Source: Smallanthus sonchifolius
Taxonomy: Eukaryota > Streptophyta > Magnoliopsida > Asterales > Asteraceae
DNA: 64,000 nucleotides
Direction of reading: 5' to 3'
NCBI GenBank assembly: GCA_023525975.1
Contig: CM042042.1
Coordinates: 44,279,880-44,343,879 of the forward strand
A program made the position numbers and the translations under genes. This document shows positions 31,666 through 43,590 of this stretch, piece by piece. Positions within the stretch are counted from its first letter, which is position 1; every line of letters begins with the position of its first letter. The notes beneath the pieces are model-generated. The model worked only from the letters and a program-made list of their open reading frames with translations, did not search any database and was not told the DNA's origin.

Positions 31666-32976
31666 TGTCACACCCCGGCCGGCGGCGGATTAAACGTCGG
31701 GGTTGACGCGGTTGTTCATAAGCACATGATCATCTATTAAATATGATAATATTTATTATTCAAATTAAAAGCATCCGTTACATAGGAAAATGAAACGTTC
31801 AAAACATGATTTTAATTAAACTAGGTCCAAGTCCTAGGTGAGCAAGTAGTCCTCAAACAGGTGCACCTGAAACATGTAAGTAACTGTCAACTACAAGTAG
31901 TTGGTGAGATACATAGGTTTTGACACCAAAAGAGTTAGGTATAGATTACAATTCAATATGTTCAAAGCATGTCTAAAGCATATATGTGAAAACATACAAG
32001 GTTCCAAGCGTACAATTCAAGCCTGATAATAGAAAACTAGATACGCAATCCCACTGATTGCCATTTTGAAAAAGGGAGCAAGCGGATACTCCAAGTTATA
32101 GTTGATACCCAACAAAACCCGCCAAGGTCTTGTGGTAAGTTATAGGTTCAGTTTCCCATATAAATGATCATGTTAGGTACTACCTTAGGCTTGGGCTGCA
32201 AGTTAATGAATGTACTGGCATGAAACACATGCAATGGTCACCAAGTAGTTCAAATATAAAGCATAAAGATCAAGCACAAGAACAAAGATATTGAATTGTT
32301 TAAATAGATAAAGTTGATAACATGTTTCACCCCAAAAGAAAAAACAGTAAAAAGGGGCTATGTAAACTCACATTGGATTGGTAGCTTGAAATCACAAGTA
32401 CGGGTAGTCGCAGAAAGTGTTTAGCTAACCGCAAGGTTAACCTATGTTTGCATGTATATATGTATTAATGACATGTTCAAAAGATTTAAGTAGCTAGGTT
32501 GAAATGAATCTATTTGTTGTGAATGATGAGTTTGTTAATAAGGAAATAATATGTTTGTTTAATAACGAAAATAATATGATCGTTAATAAAGGGTTGAATA
32601 CAAGTTTATATATATAACGTTGCTTACAAAATAATGATTAAGTATTAAACTAATATTTATATGAATATATAGGTAATTAGTTTAATAAAATATAGCTTTA
32701 ATTAACTAAATAATTAAATGGACAAATAAAGAGGGCATAGATTATACTAAATAATCGTGTGTTAAAAATAGTTAATAACGGCTTTAAAATAAAATGATTA
32801 TATAGCTTCTTGGTTAGTTTTTAATCCACTAAAACTATTAAATAATTATTTAAGATTGTTAGGTTAACAATTTGATCCATAAAAATATTCCCGAGCCTCG
32901 GGAGTTGTATAAAATAATTTTTATAAGAAAATGTTGCTAAAATTCGGTTTAAAAACAATAAGAAAAAAACATTTCA

Positions 32977-33045
32977 GACCACGGGACTCGAACCCGGGTC
33001 CTCTCGAAAAGAGCCAAACACCCAAACCACTAGACCAGGGAGCGG
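32977..33045 (-). pseudogene. tRNA-Glu-like sequence in the element B 5' LTR
   Basis: The same structure as at 12366-12435, with two small differences: one G to A in the anticodon-arm region and one base missing in the D-loop region. A-box-like TGGTCTAGTGG and B box GGTTCGAGTCC are unchanged. Confidence 0.7.
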
Positions 33046-33134
33046 GTAGTGGTTGAAATTGGGTTTCGAATTGTTTTAACAGAGGACCAACAGGGAGTCG
33101 GGTTCCATGCGCGCAAAAGGGAAAAATCGGGTGT

Positions 33135-33202
33135 GGGACTGGTTTCGAACTCGCGACCTTCGCCTTATGAGACGAACGACTTAACCGGTTGACCTGGGCC
33201 TG
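33135..33202 (-). pseudogene. tRNA-Met(CAT)-like sequence in the element B 5' LTR
   Basis: Identical to 12525-12592 except for one base near the anticodon stem. The CTCATAA loop and the GAGTTCGAAACC T-arm words are kept. It lies about 310-390 nt downstream of the putative TATA box in the element's sense. Confidence 0.7.
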
Positions 33203-33520
33203 AATATTGGTTTTAAACAGATGCGGAATCGTTTTAACCAACAACCCGCACTTCGTCTTCTTCCCCAACCCGTAACCCAAACCCTAGCCCTCAAATTGAT
33301 TCGATTCGACATTAATCGATCACGAGTTTAAGGGGCTTTTGAAGCCTGGATCAAACCGAAACTATGGGTATCAAAATTACCTGAAATGGTAGCGTAACGG
33401 AGGAGAACGACGGCGTGAGATAGATCAGAATTCGTCGAGCTTGACCGGACTTCTGACGTGTGCTCAGACCAATTTTCGAGTTCAGGGAGTTTGGGGTGAA
33501 TGTCTCGAAGGTGTGGCACT

Positions 33521-33530
33521 CAATTTATAG
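33521..33530 (-). promoter_or_regulatory. Putative TATA box of element B
   Basis: The minus strand reads CTATAAATTG. It is repeated at the same place in the 3' LTR (about 12911-12920). It puts the tRNA-like sequences within the transcribed leader rather than in U3. Confidence 0.55.
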
Positions 33531-34003
33531 ACTCAATTTCAAGTTTAATGCGCGAATTGAAGTCGGGTTTGATTGAGAACGGTTACGAAATGATTAAGGG
33601 TTAACACTCTTGATTCCCATTAAATTGAACGATGGTTGGCATTCGAAAGTCGTTGTATGACGTTTATGCATGATCAATACAAGTTATTACACCCAAAATC
33701 GTTAGATTGGGATCAAAATCGACCGTGGTTGACTTTCTTGAGTCAAAGTCGACGAGGGGGAGGGTTTTGTGGACTTTCGAAAGTCAAAGGGGTGAGGGGT
33801 ATTTTCTGAATAGTTGGGGGAGGGGGGAGAAGATGGAAGTTTTTATATTGCAGACAAGTCCCTGAGGTTCTATAGTTTTATCATTTTATTTTTAAACTTG
33901 TTTTCACGTGGAAATTAAGTTTCAAGGTTTACATTTTGAACTCTAAACATTTATAACACATAATTCTATTAATTTCACATTCTATTAGATTATTTGCCAT
34001 AAG

Positions 34004-34043
<40 letters not shown>

Positions 34044-34245
34044 AAGAAGGGGGGGGGTTTAATAATGATTTACACATTCATTTACTACTTTAGAATTTGA
34101 AATAGTTGCATTAAATATATATAAATGCTCATAAAATGTAATGGGTTAAATAGGATCATTTCATAAATGCAATTCACAGGATACTGGGATTACAAGTGCC
34201 AGAGTAGTAAAAGTAAAGCCGGAATTTCCTGGAGATTACAGACAC

Positions 34246-34817
34246 CCCCGCCCACGGTTGGTCGCGCCGACCAGACTTGTAGGGTCATTTGGGCGCATAG
34301 TTAGCCATAGTAGGTGTTCGCATTTAACACCTGGATACAGGGGCAACAACTAGTCTGACGGTTTTGATTGTGGCTCAGGGTAACTAAAATCTTAACACAT
34401 GTACTTTATCATCTGCGGATGGTTACTTTACGTTTTGAAATTCATTTACTTATTTTATTGAGTCGTAAAACCTGCGTACTCACCAACTATTTTATAGTTG
34501 ACCGTTTTCGAAACATGCTTTTCAGGTAAACAGAATTGAAGCAAATGACTAGTTTGGTGAATTGCTTTTGGGGACTTTCTTTTGGATTATGACTTGGTTG
34601 TTGGTTTTGTATTCTGCATTTGGGATGTTTGGTTTATGTAGACAACCTGAATCTGTATTTTGGTTTTCATGGTTTGTATGGCACTTTACTTTCTTGGGTA
34701 TGATTGTAGTGGTTCTTTGAAATTTGCAGTGTACCCATTAGCATTCTCTTGCGCCTAAGTGTTCGATGCACCGCTCTCGTCTCACCTCCATGTTTCCGCC
34801 TTCGGCGGGGTGTGACA
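34246..34817 (+). repeat. Element A 5' LTR, second part
   Basis: This resumes after element B and is colinear with 43020-43588. It ends TTCGGCGGGGTGTGACA. The GACAC at 34241-34245 is the right copy of element B's target duplication. Confidence 0.92.
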
Positions 34818-34820
34818 GAC

Positions 34821-34833
34821 TTGGTATCAGAGC
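34821..34833 (+). promoter_or_regulatory. Primer-binding site of element A
   Basis: TTGGTATCAGAGC three bases after the 5' LTR is complementary to initiator tRNA-Met. Confidence 0.9.
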
Positions 34834-34979
34834 ACTGGTTATAGAGAATTAGGTTTACCCCAGAATCGAACCTAGACTATGACCTTAAGAAACATTGCAA
34901 AGAACCTTAGGAACTATGTGTGCATTGCATATCATTTCGTATTTCTTATTTTTACAAGCTTTACGTTCTCCGTCACAGC

Positions 34980-35650
34980 ATGTCTTCATCTTCAGCATCT
35001 TCATTTCAGCAGTACTTCTCGGACGATGAGGCGGACAGCCTCAACAGTTTCCCTCTTGTACCTGTCCCTATAGCATCAGGTGATTGGAGTGCGCCCGAGC
35101 CTAGTCATACGTCAGAGGAGGATCCGTCGGTGCACTATGTGCCCGGTGAGTCTAGCTACGTGACCAGCTCAGAGGATTTAGGGAGTCGTCTACCCTCACC
35201 TACTTCGGTCCTACCCCCTTCCAGGGTAGCACCAGTGACTGTTGTTCTACACCCTGCTACTCACGCTGTTGGACAGTCACTGTTTCCTGGATCGACCTTC
35301 GAAGTCGGAGGATCATCTTCTAGGACTGCACCTTTTATTATAGAGTTATCTTCAGATGAAGAGGAGGAGCAGAGGACATCAGGACTAATAGGGAGGTACA
35401 GATGGACGAGTTAGTGGAGGATTACACTGGGCACGAGACGAGACTGAATCATCATCATACTGTGATGGAGGATGTTCTAGAGAGGATACCAGAGCTATAT
35501 CAGTATGTTACTACTCTTTAGGCGTCAGAGCTGAACAGGAACCAGCGCATGGATCGATTTGAGAAGAGGGTCTACTCCAGATTGGCTATTTTTATGGCTT
35601 TCTTTGTTTTACTGGTTGCTGTTGTGTTAGGTTTCTATTTCAGACACTGA
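34980..35650 (+). pseudogene. Accessory ORF of element A with C-terminal membrane segment (broken)
   Basis: Between the primer site and gag an ATG at 34980 opens a frame (MSSSSASSFQQYFSDDEAD...) to 35414. It is Ser/Pro-rich and ends in an acidic EEEE stretch. About one base out of phase, a second frame continues from about 35402: MDELVEDYTG, a helical stretch (VMEDVLERIPELYQYV), a TAG at 35519-35521, then MDRFEKRVYSRL and a hydrophobic segment AIFMAFFVLLVAVVLGFYF ending in RH at 35650. That looks like one protein of about 220 residues with a soluble acidic head and a tail-anchor-like membrane segment, now broken by a frameshift and a stop. I know no gypsy core domain like it. It is absent from the same place in element B. 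Confidence 0.55.
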
Positions 35651-36063
35651 GCGGGTTGTGCTATGGTCCTTTTGAAGGGTTACAAAAACTTTGTTTCTTT
35701 TGGGGTATCTTGGCATAGTTCTAACTAATGCCTAATTTTGTAAAAAAAAATTATTACTAACTCTTGTAAACCCTAGCTACTTTCTATTCTCGGTGAAGCA
35801 CTTTTGTAAATTTTGGATGATGGAAATGAATTATATTTTGGATGAATTCTTGTATGTCATAAATTTTATTTTATTATTATTTGTGTATTGTCATCATTCT
35901 TAATTGTTACCTTGTGTACATGGTTCAACCAAATGTTTATCATCCTTTTCAAAAACATGTCTTTTATGTATAGATTGTTTGCTATGTTTTGAGTGATTTC
36001 TAATCAAGTACCATCATTTACTCAAACTCTTATCAAATTCCTATCCGTTTTTGTTTTTAGACA
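35651..36063 (+). other. Element A spacer between accessory ORF and gag
   Basis: About 410 bp of T-rich DNA without an ORF. A TTTTTGTTTTTAG pyrimidine-rich AG (36048-36060) sits directly before the gag ATG, and could be a splice acceptor that removes the accessory ORF from the gag mRNA. Confidence 0.45.
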
Positions 36064-37878
36064 ATGCCGCCGAGGAGAGAACCTCGGCATAATGAGACAG
36101 AGAATGCTCAACCAGATCTGACCCAGCTGATAAATCAAGGGATAGATGCGGCTATACCAAGAATAGTGGCACAGATCACCGCATGGTTAATCAGGAGTGC
36201 TGGCGGCACTAGTGGTGGTGCTTCTGGCAGTGGTGGAGCTGGTGGTGGCACAAATACTGGTAACACCAACCGCGGGTGCACTTTTAAAGACTTCTCTACG
36301 GGAAAACCCCTGGATTTTCATGGAATTGAAGGGGCAGTTGGGATTGTTCGTTGGATAGAAAAGATGGAGTCTGTCATAAAAATCAGTAACTGCTTGGAAA
36401 ATCAGAAGGTTAAGTATGCTGCTTGCTCTCTACAGGGCGAAGCCCTAACATGGTGGAATTCTCAAGTTGATGCGTTAGGAGAACAGGTTACTGATAACCT
36501 GACTTGGGACGAGTTTAAGAAAATGTTGATTGAGGAATACTGTCCTCGAAATGAATTGAAGAAAATTGAAGTTGAATTTTGGAATCTGGAAATGGATGGA
36601 GCAGAGATCTTGGATTACACGACTCGATTTCAAGAGTTGTCCCGTGTGGTGCCACATCTAGTGACACCAGAACCTAAGAGGATCGAAAGGTATATATGGG
36701 GATTAGTGCCCCAAATTCGGGGAATGGTTACTTCGGCCAAACCCACTACTATGCAAAGTGTGATTCAGTTGGCGGGTGAATTAACTGATGAAATGGTGAG
36801 AAATGGAATCTTGGTTAAGAAAGGAATAGTTGGAAAGAAATTCGAGGAGAAGGCTGTGAATAAAACTACTGGTGGTCCAAGTAAGAAGCGCAAGTTTGTG
36901 AAGAATTATGGAGCGGTGACACAAGGAAAGAAGGTGTACATTGGGAACTTACCTAAGTGTAATAGATGCAACCTTCACCATACAGGCCAATGCGCAGTTG
37001 TTACTTGTGAAAGGTGTAACAGGACCGGTCATCTTGCCAAGAACTGCAGGGTCAACTTGGAACCTCAGAGATCATGTTATGAATGTAAGGAGACTGGTCA
37101 CTTCAGAGACAGATGTCCTAAACTAGGACGTAATGGTGGTAATACGAATCAAGCTAAGGGTAGAGCATTCGCACTTGGGGCTGGAGATGCTCGTCAGGAC
37201 CCGAATGTGGTGACGGGTACGTTTCTCATCAATGATATCCATGCATCTATACTATTTGACACGGGGACTGATAGAAGTTTTATTTCTACTGAGTTTAGAT
37301 CATTGATTAGTCTTGAGTCAGAAAAATTACATGATGCCTACACTATAGAACTAGCAAACGGTAAATTGATTAAGGCTAGTGATATTGTCCGAGGTTGCAC
37401 TATGAATTTAAATGATCATCCATTTAGTGTAGATCTTATCCCGATTGATCTTGGTAGCTTCTATGTTGTAATTGGCATGGATTGGTTGTCCAAACACCAA
37501 GTCGAGATTATTTGTTCAGAAAAGATAGTTCGAATTTCGCTCTCAAATGGTGAAGTACTAGATGTCCATAGTGATAAACCTGGAAGGAGCTTGAACATTA
37601 TTTCATGTATGAAGGCTTGGAAATTTTTGAAGAAAGGGAGTTACGCATTTCTTGCTAACGTTGTCGAGAAGAGGTCGGAGGAGTTAAAAATTCAAGATAT
37701 CCCAATCGTGTGTGATTATCAGGAAGTCTTTCCAGAGGATTTACCCGGATTACCCCCTTCACGACAAGTTGAGTTTAGGATCGACTTAGTACCCGGCGCC
37801 GCACCTATTGCTAGATCCCCCTACGTTTGGCACCGTCTGAATTGCAAGAGTTGTCGAATCAGTTGCAGGAACTTTTAG
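36064..37878 (+). CDS. gag: Element A gag-protease
   Basis: A 604-codon frame. The gag domain has LTWWNSQVDALG and EYCPRNELKKIEVEFWNLE (about 125-185). Two CCHC knuckles follow: CERCNRTGHLAKNC (about 314) and CYECKETGHFRDRC (about 337). The aspartic protease has an intact active-site word LFDTGTDRSF (about 397-406) and later GMDWLSKHQVEIIC. The frame runs through the linker into a frameshift near 37825, after which the last 17 or so residues are out of phase. RT begins in another frame at 37827. Confidence 0.9.
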   Translation: MPPRREPRHNETENAQPDLTQLINQGIDAAIPRIVAQITAWLIRSAGGTSGGASGSGGAGGGTNTGNTNRGCTFKDFSTGKPLDFHGIEGAVGIVRWIEKMESVIKISNCLENQKVKYAACSLQGEALTWWNSQVDALGEQVTDNLTWDEFKKMLIEEYCPRNELKKIEVEFWNLEMDGAEILDYTTRFQELSRVVPHLVTPEPKRIERYIWGLVPQIRGMVTSAKPTTMQSVIQLAGELTDEMVRNGILVKKGIVGKKFEEKAVNKTTGGPSKKRKFVKNYGAVTQGKKVYIGNLPKCNRCNLHHTGQCAVVTCERCNRTGHLAKNCRVNLEPQRSCYECKETGHFRDRCPKLGRNGGNTNQAKGRAFALGAGDARQDPNVVTGTFLINDIHASILFDTGTDRSFISTEFRSLISLESEKLHDAYTIELANGKLIKASDIVRGCTMNLNDHPFSVDLIPIDLGSFYVVIGMDWLSKHQVEIICSEKIVRISLSNGEVLDVHSDKPGRSLNIISCMKAWKFLKKGSYAFLANVVEKRSEELKIQDIPIVCDYQEVFPEDLPGLPPSRQVEFRIDLVPGAAPIARSPYVWHRLNCKSCRISCRNF

Positions 37879-40547
37879 AGAAAGGATTTATTAGACCGAG
37901 TTTCTCACCTTGGGGAGCTCCGGTCTTGTTCGTGAAAAAGAATGATGGATCATTTCGGATGTGTATCGACTACCGGGAGTTGAATAAATTGACGATCAAG
38001 AATCGATATCCACTCCCGAGGATCGACGACTTGTTTGACCAATTGCAGGGATCGACTCATTTCTCTAAGATCGATCTCAGATCCGGTTATCATCAGTTAA
38101 GGGTCCAGGAGGATGACATACCGAAGACGGCATTCAGGACTCGGTATGGTCACTATTAGTTTTTGGTTATGCCTTTTGGGCTAACCAATGCTCCGGCAGT
38201 GTTTATGGATATGATGAATAGGGTATGTAAGCCCTACTTAGACAAGTTCGTGATAGTCTTTATTGACGACATCTTGATATATTCTCGGAGTAAGGAAGAG
38301 CACGAGCAACACATGCGGTTAATTTTGGAGTTGCTTCGGAATGAGAAACTTTATGCCAAGTTCTCAAAGTGTGAATTTTGGCTAAAAGAAGTTCACTTTC
38401 TTGGCCATGTGATTAACGAGAAGGGCATACATGTGGATCCGGCCAAGATTGAGGCGATAAAGAAGTGGGAGACGCCTAAGACCCCAACTGAGATCCGTCA
38501 ATTTCTTGGTTTGACAGGCTACTATAGGCGATTCATTGAGAATTTTTCGAAGATAGCTCAATCCTTAACTCTCTTGACTCAAAAAGATAGAAAATTTGTA
38601 TGGGGTGACAAACAGGAAGAGGCATTTCAATTATTGAAACAGAAGTTATGTAACGCTCCTATTCTAACTCTTCCCGAAGGAACGGATGGCTTTGTCGTAT
38701 ATTGTGACGCTTCACACCAATGTCTTGGTTGCGTGTTGATGCAAAAGGACAAGGTTATCGCATATGCATCCCGACAATTGAAAGTGCATGAAAAGAATTA
38801 CACAACTCACGACTTGGAATTGGGTGCCGTTGTTTTTGCACTTAAGATTTGGAGGCATTATCTTTATGGCACTAAGTGCACTATTTTTACCGACCACAAA
38901 AGCCTCCAGCACATATTTGATCAAAAGATGTTGAACATGAGACAAAGGAAATGGATCGAACTACTCAACGACTATGACTGTGAGATCCGATATCACCCTG
39001 GGAAAGCAAATGTGGTGGCAGATGCTTTGAGTAGGAAGGAAAGAATAAAACCTCATCGAGTGCGTGCTTTGGGGATGATAATTCAAACGAGCTTGAAAGC
39101 TCAGATTCTTGAGGCACAGAAAGAAGCACTAGATAGAAATGATTTGAAAGATGAACTTTTATGTGGTGCTGAGAAGAAATTCGAACAGAAAAACGATGAG
39201 TTAATTTATTATTTGGATCAATTGTGGATTCCGGATTCCCATAACTTGAGACAATTGATTTTTAATGAAGCTCACAAGTCGAGATATTCCGTACATCCCG
39301 GAGCTGACAAAATGTACAAAGACTTGAAAGAATTTTATTGGTGGCCCGGGATGAAGAAAGAAATTGCAAGTTACGTTGGGAAGTGCTTGACTTGTTCTAA
39401 AGTCAAGGCCGAATATTAGAAACCGTCGGGACTTTTGCAGCAACCTGACATCCCTCAGTGGAAATGGGAACAAATTGCTATGGATTTCGTCACTAAGTTA
39501 CCACGAACTTCCAGCGGTTATGATTCAATTTGGGTCATTGTTGACCGGTTGACGAAATCTGCTCATTTTATTCCCATCCGAGAGGATTTTAAGATGGAAA
39601 AGTTAGCCCGTTTGTACATTGATGAGATTGTTTCTAGGCACGGAGTGCCCGTATCCATCATCTCGGATAGGGATAGTCGTTTTACATCCCGATTTTGGCA
39701 GACACTACAACGAGCTTTGGGAACGTGCTTGGATATGAGCACGGTTTACTATCCTCAGACTGACGGTCAAAGTGAACGAACGATTCAGACCATCGAAGAT
39801 ATGCTAAGGGCATGTGTGATAGACATTGGCGGAAATTGGGATACCCATTTGCCGTTAATCGAATTCTATTATAATAACAGTTATCACACTAGCCTCAAAT
39901 GCGCGCCGTTTGAAGCTTTGTATGGGCGTAAGTGTCGATCACCACTTTGTTGGGCCGAAGTTGGTGACAATCGTTTAACTGGCCCCGAGATTATTCAGGA
40001 GCCTACGGAAAAAAATTTTAAGATTCGGGATAGAGTAAAGGCCGCACGAGACATACAGAAAAACTACGCCGAAAATCGAAGGAAACCCTTGGAATTTCAA
40101 ATTGGTGACAGGGTTCTTTTAAAAGTCTCACCTTGGAAGGGCTTTATTTGGTTCGGAAAGAGGAGTAAACTCAATCCGAGGTATATTGGACCGTATGAAA
40201 TTATTGATAGAATTGGTCCCGTGGCGTATAAATTGAAATTGCCTCAAGAACTCGGCGGTATACATGATACTTTCCACGTATGAAACCTCAAAAAGTGTTT
40301 AGCTGATTAATCCTTGGTAATATCACATGACGAAGTTCGTGTCGACAAAAAGCTTCACTTTATCGAAGAACCGGTCGAGGTTTTGGATCGCGAGATCAAG
40401 ACGCTTAAACGTAGTCATATTCCTACCGTAAAGGTCCGATGGAACTCGAAGCATGGACCCGAATTTACATGGGAACGAGAGGACCAAATGAAGCAGAAAT
40501 ATCCTCAAATTTTTGGGAATGAAGCGGTCATTACCAACACCAGTTGA
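37827..40547 (+). pseudogene. pol: Element A pol: RT, RNase H, integrase, chromodomain with four stops
   Basis: All parts stay in one phase: RT (YPLPRIDDLFDQL; FIDDILIYS near 38260), RNase H (VVYCDASH), integrase zinc region (HPGADKMYKDL ... CLTCSKVK) and core (MDFVTKLPRT; ISDRDSRFTS), and a chromodomain-like tail (GPEFTWEREDQMKQ). In-frame stops lie at 38157-38159 (TAG), 39417-39419 (TAG), 40281-40283 (TGA) and 40308-40310 (TAA). The link to the protease is frameshifted near 37825. The protein is about 70-80% like element B pol by eye. It is inactive. Confidence 0.92.
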
Positions 40548-40582
40548 ATTTCGGGACGAAATTCCTTTCAACTAGTGGATAA

Positions 40583-43500
40583 TGTGACAACCGCGGTTTT
40601 TCAGGTCCTTACCGTTTCTCGATTTTCTTTTTCTACGTTATATTTTTAAATATTATCATTTTATATATTTTTAGTGTTTCTAGGAATACTACCTTAGACA
40701 AACACTAAGGTCTGAACTAGAAAACCCGGTTAAGTGCATACACTGCGTATACTGCGAACGCGTTAAATAAACGGTAAAAATTAAATTCTTGAAAATAATT
40801 TTTATATTTATATTTTAGTTAAGAATAATGTTTTATAATATTATATATGCTAAATTTTGTGATTCTTGATTAAACTAACGATCACAGGTGGTTCTTCCGT
40901 TAAAAACCCGGTATAGCATTTTTGAAGCATTTTGAGTTTTTAGGTTTTAAAAATTTTCAAAATTCATTATTTTAGATACTAAATTTTTTATGTTTGATAA
41001 AAATGCTTATTTTTAGTGTTTAGGGGTGTAATTTTTATAAAAAGTGGATATATTTTATAAAAAATTCTTTAAAATTTCAAGATTCCACTCCCCTCTATAA
41101 ATACCCTTCTCCCCCACCCCATTTTCCTCTTCTTCTTCCATCCCAAATTATGAAACTCCCTTCTTCATCCAAACACTCCCATTTTTCATCATCTAACTCA
41201 AGAACAAACTCAAATCATCCATTATAACCTTGAATCCTTGGATTTGTTCTAGTATTTTAAAGGTATTTTAACATGATTTCATCTTTAAAATTTCTGTTTT
41301 GATTCTTGCATGTGTTCTCAAGAACACCAAGAACACACACACTACACACACTCACTTTGATTTTCAAGTTTTGTTGTTTTTAAGAGTTTTTAGCTTGAAT
41401 CTTGTGATTTTAACAAGGATTTGTGGATAAAAACTAGTTGTAATCATCCATAATGAGTTATCTAGTGAAAAAACTTGCAAGATTTGATGATCAAAGTGTA
41501 TGAACACTTGGGTGTTCATACTTGTATTTTCTTGAATAAAAAGAGCATTTTGTTGATTTTTGAGTTTTTGATCTTGGAATTGAACCACATTGTGATTGTA
41601 GGTTATAAATCAAGGAAAACTCAGTAGCTTAGCATCAAATTTCATCTTCATTTGTTGATTTTGGAAGGTATAATCCTTGATTAAACTTGTTAATTGTTGA
41701 ATGTTCAAGAACAAACATGTTATTGATGAATTTTTAAAAATTATTGATCTAGCACCCAAAAGTGGTTTTAATCAGTAGAATATGTTTTAAAATAAATATC
41801 TGAAAATTTTGGTTGTCTATTTCTTTATAGATTATTTAATAAAATTCACACAAATTTAATACATGAAAATTTGGGAAAAATACTTCTGAGTATTAAAAAA
41901 TTCTAGAAATTGTACAGTGATTATTATATGATGAACTAAGATGCTTGTCCAAAGTTTATAAAAATTGGAGTTGTTTAAGTATACGTTTAGTATTTATAAA
42001 GTTTAAACGGATGATTTAGGGTTTGTATACTTCTGGATAAAATCAGGACTTGAAACTCGATATGGGATCTTATATTGACTTAAAACTAATATGAAAAAAC
42101 TTTTGTAAAGTTTGGATGTGTTTAACTATTTTTTCCGAATTTGTAAATTTTTAATAATATTAAATTCATATTAAATAATCTGAATATTGGAAAACTATGA
42201 AAATTGGTCAGAAATTTTCATTTATATACATGATCAATTGGTAAAAATTTAAAATAGTAACTTTATGTCTAAGTATGACTTTGGAATTATGGTCCATTTA
42301 AATTTTATAAAAAGTTATTAATTTTGGAAATTTTTATATAAAATTGATTTTATAAAAATTCTAGGGAATTTTGAACAGAAGTATAACCTCATTTAAAACA
42401 TAAAATTTGACTTTTAAATTGGGTGCTAATATCACACTAAAACCCTAATTTCGGACGAATCTGATTTTCAAACCGTAAACCGGACTTTACGCGCGTAATC
42501 GCGTTTTTTATCAAACGAAACCGTGACATGAGATTTTACCAAATGTGACTTTTTAACTACTGATTTTATTTATTAAAATCTAAAACTTAAATTTTTAAGG
42601 TTATTAATTCATATAAAAGCCGGTTTTACAATTCTTAACGGTTCGTACGCACGCGCACGGGTTTTGGCTATACAATTGACTGCATAGCCACTTTTGACTT
42701 TTGTTGACTTAGCCACACATATTAGGTTTCCTAAGTACATTTTGTGTCTACTTATTAGTAGGACTCGGTTAGGATACCACCGTTGGCTGTTTCACTGTTT
42801 TACTGCACTTTTTCGCGTTTCACTCTCAGGTGAGTTTCGCGGCCCCACTTTTAAATGTTTATTGTTTTACGGGGGAAAAGTTGTTTCACTACATGTTGTT
42901 ACTTGGGATTAGGGTTACCTGGGTTTACTTTTAGATGCATTAAGTCCCCACTTTAACGCAATCAATTAGCTTGAATAGCCGATGGGAATTATGAATAGTA
43001 CTATTTGGGTCGACACCCCCGCCCACGGTTGGTCGCGCCTACCAGACTTGTAGGGTCATTTGGGCGCATAATTAGCCATAGTAGGTGTTCGAATTTAACA
43101 CCTGGATACAGAGGCAACAACTAGTCTGACGGTTTTGATTATGGCTCAGGGTAACTAAAATCTTAACACATGTACTTTATCATATGCGGATGGTTACTTT
43201 ACATTTTGAAATTCATTTACTTATTTTATTGAGTCGTAAAACTGCGAACTCACCAACTATTTTTATATTTGACCGTTTTCGAAACATGCTTTTCAGGTAA
43301 ACATAATTGAAGCAAATGACTAGTTTGGTGAATTGCTTTTGGGGACTTTCTTTTGGATTATGACTTGGTTGTTGGTTTTGTATTCTGCATTTGGGATGTT
43401 TGGTTTATGTAGACAACCTGAATCTGTATTTTGGTTTTCATGGTTTGTATGGCACTTTACTTTCTTGGGTATGATTGTAGTGGTTCTTTGAAATTTGCAG

Positions 43501-43588
43501 TGTACCCATTAGCATTCTCTTGCGCCTAAGTGTTCGATGCACCGCTCTCGTCTCACCTCCGTGTTTCCGCCTTCGGCGGGATGTGATA
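40583..43588 (+). repeat. Element A 3' LTR
   Basis: A 3006-bp uninterrupted LTR with the TATA box at 41096. The terminal dinucleotide is TA instead of CA. The TSD ATAAA follows at 43589-43593. It serves as the reference for reassembling the split 5' LTR. Confidence 0.93.
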
Positions 43589-43590
43589 AT

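Larger units (their letters stand above)
11054..34240 (-). mobile_element. Ty3/gypsy chromovirus B (Tekay-like), inserted in the 5' LTR of A
   Basis: LTRs 11054-13620 and 31666-34240 begin TGTCACACCC and end GATTACA on the plus strand. The target duplication GACAC is at 11049-11053 and 34241-34245. Coding is on the minus strand, so the right LTR is the 5' one. The order is primer site (31651-31665), gag (31064-29850), protease start, Sirevirus C insertion, protease end, then RT-RNase H-integrase-chromodomain (16369-13658). Without C it is about 10.3 kb. The first 60 LTR bases differ at four positions between copies, all transitions, so B is older than C. Confidence 0.92.
31666..34240 (-). repeat. 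Element B 5' LTR
   Basis: A 2575-bp LTR, colinear with 11054-13620. In the element's sense it starts at 34240. U3 is about 0.7 kb with the TATA box at 33521-33530. The transcribed leader contains both tRNA-like sequences (33135-33202, then 32977-33045) and runs to the primer site. It carries the same TA/G microsatellite as the other copy, with different lengths. Confidence 0.93.
8593..43588 (+). mobile_element. Ty3/gypsy chromovirus A (Tekay-like), carrying nested B and C
   Basis: The LTR start TGTGACAACC at 8593 recurs at 40583. The LTR ends TGTGACA at 34817 and TGTGATA at 43588. A target-site duplication ATAAA lies at 8588-8592 and 43589-43593. The internal region has a tRNA-iMet primer site, an extra ORF, gag-protease, and RT-RNase H-integrase with a C-terminal chromodomain-like region, all on the plus strand. 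The domain order and chromodomain place it among chromoviruses, most like Tekay/Del. After subtracting B (11054-34240) and one GACAC copy, the element is about 11.8 kb. Its pol is broken by a frameshift and four stops. Confidence 0.9.
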
